Assembly: GCA_018398805.1 (NCBI GenBank)
Contig: JAGFBZ010000261.1
Location: 1,550,001-1,614,000, forward strand
Direction: 5' to 3'
DNA: 64,000 nt
DNA from: Hirundichthys speculiger
Taxonomy: Eukaryota > Chordata > Actinopteri > Beloniformes > Exocoetidae
Of the stretch, positions 26,281-42,300 are shown one piece after another (within the stretch, counting starts at the first letter, position 1; every line of letters starts with the position of its first letter). Under the pieces are notes generated by a model that was not told the origin of the DNA, made no database searches, and was given only the letters and a program-made list of their open reading frames with translations. The translations under genes were made by a program, and so were the position numbers.

Positions 26281-27120
26281 GCAAGGCAAGGCAAGTTTAT
26301 TTGTAGAGCACAATTCGTACACAAGGCAATTCAAAGTGCTTTACATATATATAAAATCACATTAAGGCAAATAAAACCATTTCATAAAACATGAAAATAT
26401 AAAAATAATCATTAATAAATTTAATTAAAAAACAAATTAAAAATGAAGAGTGCAGATAAAATCCTTTCAATTGTCATATGCATATCTAAACACATCTGTT
26501 TTCAGCCTGGATTTGAACATTGTCACACTTGAGGCCTGTCTCACGTCTTCTGGAAGACTGTTCCAGATTTTAGGAGCATAAGACTGAAATGCAGCTTCAC
26601 CTTGTTTAGTCCTGACTCTGGACCCCAGCAGGAGACCAACTACCTGAGGTTCTCAGAGTCCAGGTTGGTTCATATGGCTCTAACATGTCAGAGATGTACT
26701 TTGGGGATAGACCATGAAGAGACTTGTACACAAGTAGAGCTGTTTTAAAGTCTATTCTCTGAGTGACAGGAAGCCAGTGCAGAGACCTCAGGACTGGACT
26801 AATATGGTCATATTTCCTGGTTCTAGTCAGGACTCGTGCAGCAGCGTTCTGGATGTACTGCACCTGTCTTACAGTGGTTGTTTAGAGCCCAGTGAGCAGG
26901 CCGTTACAGTAGTCTAACCTGGTGGAGACAAACGCATGGATTAGTCTTTCTAAATCTGGTTTAGACACTATTCGTTTGATTCTAGCAATGTTCTTTTAGA
27001 TGGTAAAAAGCTGCTGATGTTATTGCTTTAATGCGGCTGTTAAAGTTCAAGTCTGAATCCAATATTACCCCTAAATGTCTGACCTGATTTTTAGGTTCCA
27101 GAGAGAGTCTCTAGACTGTT
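26281..27120 (-). mobile_element. L2-like LINE 3' end, antisense
   Basis: The left edge (GGCAAGGCAAGGCAAG, then CAAAGTGCTTTACAT) is the antisense L2 3' terminus. The frame at 26606-26863 on the minus strand gives MQYIQNAAARVLTRTRKYDH and then LRSLHWLPVTQRIDFK, the same C-terminal pol motif as the plus-strand copy near 6480. The stretch 26880-27120 resembles sequence commonly attached to this repeat in fish. It is a 5' truncated, inactive fragment. Confidence 0.75.
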
Positions 27121-27599
27121 ACTATGACGATTGCTATTTCTTTATTCCTTCACATGGCTCTAAGAGGCATGTTTGTATTTCAGCTGAAAGTGGAATGTTT
27201 TAGATGCCCTGCCATTTTTACTTCTCCCAAACTGTCACTGTTTTTTGAACAGTAGACATGTGATCCAGTCAAGAACATGTACGACATAAGAAAATCAAGG
27301 GAGAAATAGATGCAATCAAATAACACATAAACACAATAACAATAGATGAAAAATAATTATCAAATATATATATGTGAGAAGAATATTACTTTTTTTCCTC
27401 TAAATTCGTTTTATTTCTACACTTAAAAAAAACTTTCCTTATGATACATCCTTTTGCCAGGTGTATTCGATTTTTTTTGTCTTTATTTTGTATGCGTCCT
27501 ATCTTTCCAAAATGGGCACTGTTAGTCGATACTTAAAACTCAAATTTACACTCAAAATTAGTGTTTTGTTTTTATTGGCTTGTTTACGCCGCTGCTTTC

Positions 27600-27900
27600 G
27601 GTACTGAGGTGACGCAGAAATACGATGCGTGCGTAACCGGAAACTGCGCGTAACAGTCCCGGAAGCGTGGTGTCCGCAGAGACTTGTGAGTAGAGTGGTG
27701 GCTTTAAAAACGAGAGAAACCTTGTAAACGGTCTTTAGCCTAACAAACTGTGTAGTCGTATGTTTATTAACAATTGCCTGTTTAATTGTAGGCGGTGGTC
27801 CTGGCTGGTTTTAGTCAGTCCCCAACCGAAAACACGTGATATTTTATCCGACTTACGGAGCTGTTAATGTTAGCCCGCTAACTGCTGAGAGCTAACGACG
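27600..27900 (+). promoter_or_regulatory. rnmt: RNMT promoter and non-coding first exon
   Basis: A locally CpG-richer stretch without a TATA box lies upstream of RNMT. Two ETS-type motifs are visible, ACCGGAAAC (27637-27645) and CCCGGAAGC (27658-27666). Just downstream, a donor ACTT|GTGAGT at 27685/27686 would end a non-coding exon 1 that splices to the acceptor at 29020. This is the usual arrangement for a housekeeping gene. The start site is inferred, not seen. Confidence 0.55.
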
Positions 27901-29030
27901 GCTCAAACAGATAGATCTAGTTGTTTGTGTTTTGTCTTGATGATTCATCTAAGACTAGCTCTATCTACCCTGTAAACCGCTGATGTAAAACCAGGTCCAA
28001 TTAGTTCAGTCCAAACCAGTCCTGTCCAATCATCAATTAGAGATCCCTAACTTGCTGGTTAAAGTTCCAGTTTCTCATGACAACAAAACAATAACTGAGC
28101 AGGATACATTGGATGAGATTGGATGAGATAGCATGTAAGGTGGATATGTTGGATTATAATGAAGGTTTTGTTCATAAACCGTTTCTGTGTTTTTAACTTG
28201 CAGTGCTTCATTGTTCGGATTGGTTGAAGTTTGCACATGGGTACTTCCATAAATCAGGGGTCCAATGGGTTTTTACTGTTCTACCATTTTCTCTTTGGTT
28301 TAATAGGAAAACAGGTAAGTGGTTTAGAAAAATAATGTAGCTTCTAGTTTAACATGTGTATGGGGCATTTTCATCAAAAAGTGAAGGAACCTCGCTCCCC
28401 TGTTTGGTTGCGTTAGAGCAGGTCAAAGTCATTATGTCCATCCATCAGTGTCAATTTTACATGGCCTTGCCATTAAGAACTAGACATGTGTGTGAGTGTT
28501 AAAAGACTTAAAGGTTTTGTAACTAGAACAAGGACACCAAGATATCTTTGAAACCATCAGTTTGGTAGATGTGAAGCAAAGCTGATATGTTTTTACGGCA
28601 AGGTTATGTTATGTTTGGTGTCCAAGTTGTGCTGGTCATTTCTTGACTTGGGTCTAAATTGATCATTGTAGAACTTCCAAAAACAAGTCTTAGTCTTAAT
28701 TAAATAGTGTTTTTCCACACATTTTAGGAAATACTTCATCCAAAAAAAAGGAAAACACTTTGAAACTTATTTTAATTTAGTTCAGTATTTACCTTCTCTC
28801 ACTCTAATGGACCCCTTAATTATGTAAGTACCCATGACATAAAAACATGGTTAATAACCATCTGCTACTTATTTATTTATGTAATTTTCTGTCTTTTTCT
28901 ACGTGTATTCTATGAAGACCTTAAGAAGTTAGAAAATCTCTGATTATTGAAACAAAATTGGGCTCACTTGTGATTCCCAATCAGTCTCAGCATCCTCTGT
29001 CCTCCCCTCGCTGTTTTCAGTGGAAAAGAG

Positions 29031-33505
<4,475 letters not shown>

Positions 33506-34912
33506 TGCTGAAAACAAATGTCTCCTCTTTACTTTTTGAAGTCACCTGCTGCACATCTTACCACTTCTTTAGTTTGTGTTTGTACAGTTTTTCCTCTGTC
33601 CTTTTAATTTGTTTTTGATAAACCATGAACTGTATTAGATGTGTTTGATAAATGAATTCAAAGTACAGTTAAACTAAGTTGTTCTCATTTTTTTGTGTAT
33701 AAAAAGAAAACGGGTAAAAATACATTCAGCAAAGGACTTATGCAGGGGATGTTTGTGGTGGAAAATGATGGCTCAGTGCAGTTAAAAAAGAAAAAAGTTT
33801 CAGCCTTTATATATCTACTCATGAATGTATACAAAACCAAATCAGTAAAACTTTTGACAGTATGGAAAATCCCCCCCCCCTTTCCAAAAAGTAATTCTTG
33901 TACTTACTTTCACACATATTTCATTCCTATCTGTAATATTTGTCAAACTAGTATTTTTTTTTTAACACAGCTATACTTGAGACAGCTGAGATGAACAGAT
34001 GCACCACTGCTGTAGTTTATCATCGCTGGAATGACTTAATCCCTGTGCTGAAACTTGATCAGCATGATTTGCAGGAGTGCGAGTGCAAGTTGCACCATTT
34101 AGCAATGTTGTAAACTCACTTAAGGTAGCACGTTGTCATTTGATGTGACAAACAATAATGCATATTCATGTATTTCTGCTTTACTCCGACTTAAATTTCA
34201 CACACACACACATCCAGCTGTCTAGTCCAGTGGTCTTAATCTAGAGGTGCTAAAATATAATCTTAGACAGTGTGTTGTAAAGAGCCCAGAGATGGAAACT
34301 CTCAAGGAACGAACAGAAAAGATATGTGTATATTGAAACTGCCCTGGAGTCTTGTGGTGAAATGACACCTTAAAAAGATGGAGTAAGCGGAAACAGTCCA
34401 GCTGACTAGATAAAGGGCAGAATTACTGTAAAACTTTAAAAAATACATAGATGGCCTTATGAGTGAAAATGCTATAAGATTATTTACTGTGTATTAATTA
34501 TTTGACAGCTATCAATATGTAAAATACTGGTTTGTTGGGAAGATCTTGGAAGTGCGCCATACCTAAATGGTAGTAGGAGCATGAATTGAACACAAATGAA
34601 CGTGTAGGTGGACTGTGTGGTTATCTTTAGAAGCCGTTTTGAAATGTGCAGACGTCCATGATCTTTACCAGCTAATAACCTCTGGTGATGATGATTATGG
34701 TTTGACCCCTTCCTTGTGTCCAATGACTGTTCTAGTCTGTTGCTGTTAATAGTATGTAGTTGGTTTAAATGAACATTTCACAGTTAAAATAACGCTAGGT
34801 CTAATATTAGTTAAGTAAGGACTGTAAACTTTAGTTGGGCATTAAAATGACATGAGTTGATGCAGTTTTAAGTGAGAATAGAACATACATGTTCAGCAAA
34901 ATGATGATTACT
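33506..34912. other. RNMT 3' flank, no further gene
   Basis: No canonical AATAAA close to the stop codon was found, so the RNMT 3' end is unplaced. A C run lies near 33870 and a short CA tract at 34200-34211. No other gene is supported. Confidence 0.4.
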
Positions 34913-35222
34913 TGGTCAGTACTGTTACCTCCCAGCGAGAAGGTTCCTGGTTCAAACCTCAGCAGGGGCCTTTCATGTTGGCATGTTCTCCCCGTGTCAC
35001 TGGGTGTATACCTCTGGCTAGTCCAAAGAATTTAGGTGCATGTCAGGTTAGTTGATGGTTTTAAACTGAGTGACTGTGAGTGTGAAATGATTGTTCATCT
35101 ACATGTGGCCCTGCGATGGACTGGCTACCTGTCCAGGGTAGACCCCTGCCTTTCACCTGAAGAGAGCTGGGATAGACTCCAGCAGATCCCCGTGACCCTC
35201 CAGAGGATTAAGCGGGTATAGA
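34913..35222 (+). repeat. tRNA-derived SINE (V-SINE-like)
   Basis: The head reads GGTCAGTACTGTTACCTCCC then GGTTCCTGGTTCAAACCTC, which fits degenerate A- and B-box promoter blocks. The body includes GGCATGTTCTCCCCGTGTC and CCTGCGATGGACTGGCTACC, and the tail ends AGGATTAAGCGGGTATAGAT. This body is a widespread fish SINE. It is a diverged copy. Confidence 0.75.
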
Positions 35223-35507
35223 TAATGATGATTTATGTCAGCACTTGGCAATTGATGTACATCAAAATAAAATGTTATTTTCAACCTCTATAATTCCATC
35301 TAAGTAATGGTGTGGATAGGGTCCCTACAGACAAACCAAAGTCATTTTTCCTGTGTAAGTAAACAGAAAATGCATTAACAGGTCTTTGCCAGTAGTTTGT
35401 GTGACATCAGAAGTCGACTTGTACAGACTTATATCAAAGTGGACGACTGGAGGGACATGCCTGTACAAACGCATTTTTTCATAAAAGTTTACAGCCTTAA
35501 TATCAAA

Positions 35508-35605
35508 TACCGTAATGGCCTGAGTATAGGACGATATTTTATTCTAGAAATCATATTCTCAAAAATGGGGGTCGTCTTATAATCAGTCGTCCTATATTTG
35601 GTAAC
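35508..35605. repeat. short MITE with inverted ends
   Basis: The left side reads TACCGTAATGGCCTGAGTAT then AGGACGAT; the right side reads GTCGTCCTATATTTGGTAA, which is partly its inverse. A second inverted GTCGTCTTATAATC motif lies inside. Family not assigned. Confidence 0.35.
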
Positions 35606-36394
35606 AGACCTAGAGTTGTTTTAACTCTGCAATGTTCCTTTAACTTTTAATTTCTTTTAAATTGGATCACATGTGTTGGATTCATAATAGGCATTAGTTG
35701 GCTGTCAAACTTGTTATGAGGCTATATCTAAAATATCTCATAGTAGATGTAGATGCACCATCAAACTGTGATCACTGACACTGGTTTTCAGAATTTTTCT
35801 TGAGCCCGTGCAGTGATAGCTGTTTATAATTCAGTCCTTGAAGATCATGTGCATCTAAAGGTTTTATGGCATTAGCCAGTGCACATTGAAAGTTCTTAAG
35901 ACTGACTCTTCAAATGACATTATGTACAACTGTTTGAGAAACTGATGCTGCTTGGACATTTTACATTGACATAGGTTAGAAATTTAATAACAACATATTT
36001 GTCCCAAAAATCTTTCAATGACCTTTCCCTGTCTTTATTTCTGGAAGCATTTCTTTGATGCTCTTTTTTATGCAAACGTGTAACTGACCCGTTGTCTAAT
36101 ATCATAGTGTCGAGAGATGATCCATGTCATTTTTGCACGGGCATCTTTTCAACTCTTTTGTTGTCCCAATTTCATAAGCTTGACAACACATCCAGTGGTT
36201 TGTGATAACCTTGTTCTGTCGTCATTTCTAATTCTAAATGATTTTTATTTTTCATTTTATGCTTTTTATCCATGCTACCACAATAAACTATGGTGCAGTT
36301 TTTCACACAGTGTGACAGGCTTTTTCTTCATGATACTGAATACAAAATGTTTGAGAAATCTGTAGATATCCTGCATTTATACGTTCTTCTACAC

Positions 36395-36890
36395 CAGGGG
36401 AGATCCTAGGGTCAGAGCTTTAGGGGTGCTGAGCACCCAATGAGCCCCACCACAACCCCAACTTTTTTCACACAAAACCAAAAAACGTTTATTGAAAAAA
36501 TAATTTTGGATAATCATTATGACATTTATGAGAGAAGAACATAATCTTTTGGGAAAAAAACTGACTGGAAAACATGCAAATCTTTGAAAATTTCAATGAA
36601 ATTTGAAATGCTAACTGAGCTAACGCGCTAACTGGTAAACGGTCAACGAAGAGGAGAAGTAACGTTAGTGAGAAGAGGACGATACCATTAGGCGGGGTCG
36701 TTTTCATTTTCATTCTTAAAATATAAACTTAAACCACAAACTATGGATTACGTTTTGGACATTATCTAAGCCTGTCAAATGCGAACTAAAATTTTAGAAT
36801 AACAACATTTCTTACTCCAGGTTTTTGGGGTGCTGAATTTCAATTTTGGGGTGCTGAAGCACCCCTAAAAAAGGGCTAGTCTCGCCCATG
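36395..36890. mobile_element. hAT-like non-autonomous element
   Basis: The inverted subterminal motif TTTAGGGGTGCTGAGCACCC is matched on the right by GGGTGCTGAAGCACCCCTAA. The outer ends CAGGGGAGAT and CTCGCCCATG are imperfectly inverted. The flanking octamers TTCTACAC (36387-36394) and TTCTGTAT (36891-36898) share five of eight bases. It ends about 80 bp before the proposed dynein TATA box. Confidence 0.5.
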
Positions 36891-36967
36891 TTCTGTATCA
36901 AAACCTCCGGTCGACCGTTTCTGTTTAAACCGATTCCTGTGAAAGACTACGTTCACTGCGTTTAAGA

Positions 36968-37157
36968 GTATATAAAGGTTTGTATGTAACTTGCTGTAAC
37001 CTGCGCCAACTTTCCTCTAGCTGCATAAATTAATAATTCTGTCACGTTCCTGAATCAGTGAACGGCTGCAGCAGCGCCCCGAACGACGGAGCTCCACCGG
37101 CCCGAGAAGACCCCCACCGGCCCGAGAAGACCCCCACCGGCCCGAGAAGACCCCCAG
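36968..37157 (+). promoter_or_regulatory. possible promoter and non-coding exon 1 of the dynein gene
   Basis: AGTATATAAAGG at 36967-36978 is a TATA-like box. About 30 bp later a CpG-rich stretch follows and ends at a good donor, CCCAG|GTAACT (37157/37158). No ATG occurs between about 37000 and 37157, so this would be 5' UTR. The next strong acceptor with a long pyrimidine tract is CTCTCCAG at 39364, just before the first recognised dynein exon. Three copies of a 20-bp unit (CCACCGGCCCGAGAAGACCC) lie at 37094-37155. The link to the dynein gene is inferred from position. Confidence 0.4.
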
Positions 37158-37440
37158 GTAACTGTTCTGCATAAAAGATTTCTGCTGCTCATTCTGGCCC
37201 CTTTTTCCTTTTTTAGAAATCTAGACCTACCGCAGGCAAATTGAAATTTTCTTTGCATATAGGTTTGAGCTATCAGGCTAGCACTTTTTAAACATTTTTT
37301 ATGAGACGTTAACATTACAACGGGTAGTTGTTTGCAAACAGTTAAACCGTTAAAACGGTTCAGTTTAAATTCAAGAATACTTAATAAGGGAAATTCATTG
37401 TAGCAGTTATGATTTAAGTCTGGTCAGTGATTCATTGTAG

Positions 37441-38115
37441 AACAGGGGTGTCAAACTCAAGTGCACAGGGGGCCAAAATTCAAAACACGCTTCAGATAAA
37501 CATTTATTGAACACACTAAAACGAAATGATTTTGGAACATAAATATTAATAAAAACAGAAATGTTATTCTGTAATAAACTTAAACCCTAAATAACTTATA
37601 TTGAATATTTTGCTCTCCATAAAAAATATCTTGTTAAATGATACAAGTTAGAAATATGAACAACTTACCATTAAAATTACATTAAAATGTCTTTGTTCCT
37701 ATGTCAATGTATATATAAAAAAGAACTTTTAAATGTCCCAAAAGATTTTGCTCTCCTTAAAAATATCTCCTGTAAAAATTATACAAGTTAGAAACATGAA
37801 CTTGCTAGAAAAGCTGGAAATATACATAAAATCTGTGCTTTTCAGCAATAACAATTCAAATCATTCAGTTTTCTTTGCTCTTATGACATCTGATCAAATT
37901 GTTTCTCCCATAAAAGCAGCTTCACTGCGTCATACATGTCACTGATAATGTGGTGACGTCCCTGGAGCTGCACATTTCAGGCGTTAAGATGAGCTGTTAT
38001 GTCAGACAGGAACGCCAACTCGTACTTTTCTTTTACTGTCCATGAACTGACAGATTTCGTTGCTGAGCTCAAAAACTCTGTTGAGAACTTTCCTTTTGTC
38101 TTGTTGACATTTAAG
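37441..38115 (-). mobile_element. hAT transposon remnant, antisense
   Basis: The left edge CAGGGGTGTCAAACTCAAG (from 37444) is a hAT-type terminus. Translating the minus strand near 37960-38090 gives fragments like LNRVFELSNEICQFMDSK and an ISDMYDAVK-type stretch, which resemble the transposase-derived proteins of the ZBED/GTF2IRD2 hAT group. Frameshifts and stops are frequent. It lies in the first intron of the proposed dynein transcript. Confidence 0.6.
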
Positions 38116-38130
38116 ATGAGATGATTGTTA

Positions 38131-38350
38131 TCACACCATGCCACAAAGCAGTCCAGTCCAGTTCTCTCTACTCAGTCTCTTGTCCATCACTGACACACCC
38201 CACAACTGAGTATTTTTCAGGACTCTGGGGCTGATGTCATCTGGACCCGTATCATTGTTTTGGTTCAGTCTCTCCAGCTGCCTCTTCACCTGACTGATAG
38301 AGACAGACAGGGAGGAGGAGGGGTGAGTTGCAGGGTGCCCGAGCATCTCC
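38131..38350 (-). pseudogene. LINE reverse transcriptase fragment
   Basis: The minus-strand frame contains VKRQLERLNQNNDTGPDDIS then PRVLKNTQLWGV, the conserved segment just before the reverse transcriptase core of CR1/L2-type LINEs. Only about 70 residues remain. A plus-strand LINE tail (TTGTCCTTTGGGTATTAATA) at about 38755-38775 belongs to a different element. Confidence 0.6.
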
Positions 38351-38599
38351 TGATGTGGTTGGAGAGAATGACATCAGTAGATGCTGGTGCCCCCTCCAAT
38401 CTCCCCCCTCATGCCTGTCTGTCTCTAGCGGTCAGGGGAAAGCAGCAGATTAAACTTGCAGTACCAGTTAACAACAGATGGTCTAATCCTGGGAATTTGA
38501 CTGTAAAGCAACACCTCTGCACCCCAGACATTAAACTGTTGGCTTCTGGCTGTGAGTTTCCATCCATACTGTCTATTAGAGAGTTAACCTTTAACACAG

Positions 38600-39364
38600 A
38601 ACAATGCTACATGTGATGTCACTGCTGCTGGCCAACAAAGACAACACTCATGTATTCATGATGATTTCTGAAAATTTCAGCCATGACAGTTTCTGACGGT
38701 ACCTGATAGTTTCTTATCTCATGCTTATTTTAATTTACACTGGAACACTATAATTGTCCTTTGGGTATTAATAAAATACTAATCAATTCATTTCAGTCCA
38801 GTTCCATTGGCAAAACAAGTGATGATGTGATATGATATGATATTACAAATTGTTATATATTGTATGTAATAAAATAATATAAAGAGTTCTGGGGATCTAT
38901 TCAGATATTGTTTTCTCCCTCCCAGGATGTGTTGAAGACCCGTGTAAAACAAAAAAGAACCTAATCCAAAACTTAAATGTGTGTGAGCAAATGTGTTTGA
39001 GGCTGGTGCTCTCTGCCACCTTCAACTAAGGAAAAAAATGCAACAACACAGATGTCAAGCATTTCAAGGGGAGATCTTTTATTTAAAACCAATAGCAAAC
39101 ATTACTTCAATGCTTCAGAGTAAAAGTTCTTAAGATGTATTGAATTAATTGAATTAATCTAAAATAAAGAAAATACTTAAGCCTTAGTTTTTCAGTGATA
39201 TTCGGAAAAGATATTAAGCCTTTAGGCTACTTGCTGCCTGTCGAAGGGTGACATTCAAATGATTGTGTCAATATGACCATGGAAAAAATTACATACTTAG
39301 TTTTATTTAAAGGAATGTTTTGTTGTTTTTTTTTTTTCATTTGTCTTCATTTTTGTCTCTCCAG
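38600..39364. other. intronic, nothing further recognised
   Basis: Apart from the LINE tail near 38760 no repeat or exon is supported. A strong pyrimidine tract (39320-39362) precedes the acceptor at 39361-39364. Confidence 0.4.
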
Positions 39365-42300
39365 CAGACTATCCCTTTTTGCATCTCAGTATTTAGTGCC
39401 AACTCCTAGTGTCCACAGACTTCCATTTTCCCTGAAGAGTGGTGCACAGCCGGACCCTTCATCCAACAATCAATTTCATAAGAACAGTAAAGAGAACAGC
39501 TTGGCCAGTGATCAAGCAGTAATGGCGACGAGGAGAAAAAAGCATGACATTACCCTTGACCAGTGGAAAGAGGAATATAATGACCATTGCAAACTGATCT
39601 ATCTCCCACTCTTTGCCCACTTCAAAAAATGGAAATCCCTCCATGTCTGGCATGCCAAAGTTCGTGCAAAGAAGTTTCATGTTGCTCAGACGTTTCTACG
39701 AGACCATCTATTTTTTGTTAAGCCGGTAGGCCTGTGTATAAACTCACTTCTTGTTCCTAATAGAGTTGTTCCATTTCCTGTAACAGCATCTAAAATACTC
39801 ACTGATTCTTCTGAAAATAAGTGTATCGGTACCTACGAGTATTTATGTCTATGCACCATCTGGTACCATTTAAAGATGGGGTAGGTGTTCTTTGAAAAAA
39901 CGGTTCCAGCAATCCAACTCAAGTGAGATTTTGAAAATAAACACTCCTTCCCTCCTCCCAAAAGCTCTGCCTCCTTCTCTTCAGCTCACCGCTCGAAACC
40001 ACGCCTTCACAGGATTCACGACTACATGAACCGCAGGGAGGGAGGGAGGGGTGGGTGGGAGTGCATTAATATTTGATGGACGTATTAGGCAGCCAAGTAA
40101 CGATGATCACTATTTTGATTGGTCAGAGTTTTTCTCTGATTATACCCTCTAGACCGGGCCAAAACATTTCGTTTTTTTTTTTGCATACATTTTATTTCAG
40201 TGGGTGCAATGGGAATGTAAAAAAAGGTTTTCAGGCAATATTGTAAAAAAGTGCTGCAAAAAAGAACACCTACCCCACCTTTAATTTTTATAAACTGAAT
40301 CCAAAAAATGCTATGCAATTCTACCTTGCAACTTGCTGATTTAAGTCGGCAGGTTGTGAAATAGTGGCACATGAGTTGTTGGACTAAGGTAGCTGTCTAG
40401 CACTAGTATTATGTTTTACACTGGAAAAGGTGGCACAAATGTTGCTAAATATAACATAATCAACCTTATCAAGCTATTAAATAACCATCAAATGAAGGAG
40501 GATGAGGAGTTGATTATCCCTCAGTGAAATCATTGGAATTTAAAAATATCAACCATAGACGGTAATAGGAGAATATTACTTGCCCTTCATTTGATCTTTG
40601 TAACCTTTTTCCAGAATTGTATATCGTACATATAGCTACTGAAGTTACCAAATACTTGCCCAGTAAAGTGTTAAGCCAAAGAGGAAGACAGGCAAACTGT
40701 GATAGTAATAACAATAATAACATTCATACATAGTTACTACTAAACATTAATTAAACTAATACTGGCTTTGGATCAGTAATCAATATTGGCCGATACCCAA
40801 AGCCGGAACATCTCTACTTCTTAATGATCTTGAACATGGACTATGATAATATTGAAACATAAAACACAAACTTTGTACAAACGCTGACAGGAAGAAGTAA
40901 TTGTTGTTTACAAATTTAATTGTAATTTAAATATGTGTTAAATTTTGCATCGTGACTAACATTTATTTTTTAATATGCAGTCCTCTCAGTTCTGCACTGA
41001 TAAAAATCAGGCAAATGTGCTACCAAATCAGCAGCACAGACCTGCTTCAGATGAAGAAAAAACACACATACACACTCCTGGAACTCCAAGACCTCCAACT
41101 CAAAGAACAAGAAAAGGTGCAGCTGTATATTTTTATAAAAAATGTTTTGAACATTTGAAGTGTATGCATACATTTAAGTCTTAAGGACCTTTTCAGAAGC
41201 GTATTGCCCTCATTTCAGGTACAGAGTCACCTTCAGACGTTTTATGAACTGCTGAAGGAGGTTACCATTTCTGTCTGCTACGACTGCTGGGACCTCTGCA
41301 AACGTGTGTGTTCTGACTCAGGTGCGTGGAGATAGATTTAAAAACATATGCAAGTAGGTAGGTTCTTCTTGTATAGTTAATGGTACTCTGTTCATCACAG
41401 ATGCTCCAACTAAGAAAAAAAACAAAAAAAACAAAAAAAAACAAAAACCTACCAGTAGTCCTGACCACGTCCAGTGTACCCGGTGAGTAGCATGCATTTA
41501 TTACATTTGCTCCCCTGTAACTCCGTATGTTTTATGCCATCATTCATAATCCAGTTTGCACAAAAGTTGGGGCTCTGCATAAAATATAAAGGACAATAGA
41601 TTCCAGTAGTTTAGAAATATTTTAAACACTTTATTTAATTTAAAGCAAAGAAATGAGAAAACACTGAATTTTTCTTTGTTTATTGTATTTTATTCTATTT
41701 ACCCCCTGAACCCTACAGACCTGCTACAGAGTTTAGAAGAGCATTATTATAAATGACATCTCACAGCACCTTGGGGGTAAATTGATTTAAAAATGTGGTA
41801 TGTCTATATTTTAATCCAGAAACAGGTTAAAGAAAATATAGAAATGCAATGTAGGACATTTCATGACTGATGATGTCAACTGTGAACAGGTATCACAACT
41901 GAGGCTAAAAAGAGCTCTCAAAAGAAGCTGTGTTTTTCATCTGTAAAGATGTTCACATTCTGAAAGGAAGGGAATCAGTATTCTCTCCACACATAGGAAT
42001 GTGAAAAAATTGTAAATTTATACAGTTAGGACAAGTCTTATGAATACAATGCTTATGAAAAGTATTTCATAATCTGGATTTACATGTTACAAAGCATTGT
42101 TTAATGAATGGGCTGTCCCTTATGTCTCTGTGTTTTGTGTTTCCCCTCATGGGATACAGCTACAGTGAAAGCTAGTGGATATTCTAACATTTTTTAAACT
42201 ATGTTTTGAATGTCTTTTAGCTTTTATTTTTCAGTTTTTCAGAATTTTTCAGTGGGTATGCAAAACTCAACGTAATACCTATTCAGGCATTTCCTCAAGA

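Noticed and set aside
28307..28314. Possible 8-nt micro-exon in the RNMT 5' region (TAG|GAAAACAG|GTAAGT)
   Set aside because: Good splice signals but far too short to support without transcript data, and it would be non-coding.
37055..37315. 86-codon minus-strand open frame over the 20-bp repeats
   Set aside because: Reads a GC-rich tandem repeat in antisense; no domain, and the plus strand shows a more convincing exon-donor structure.
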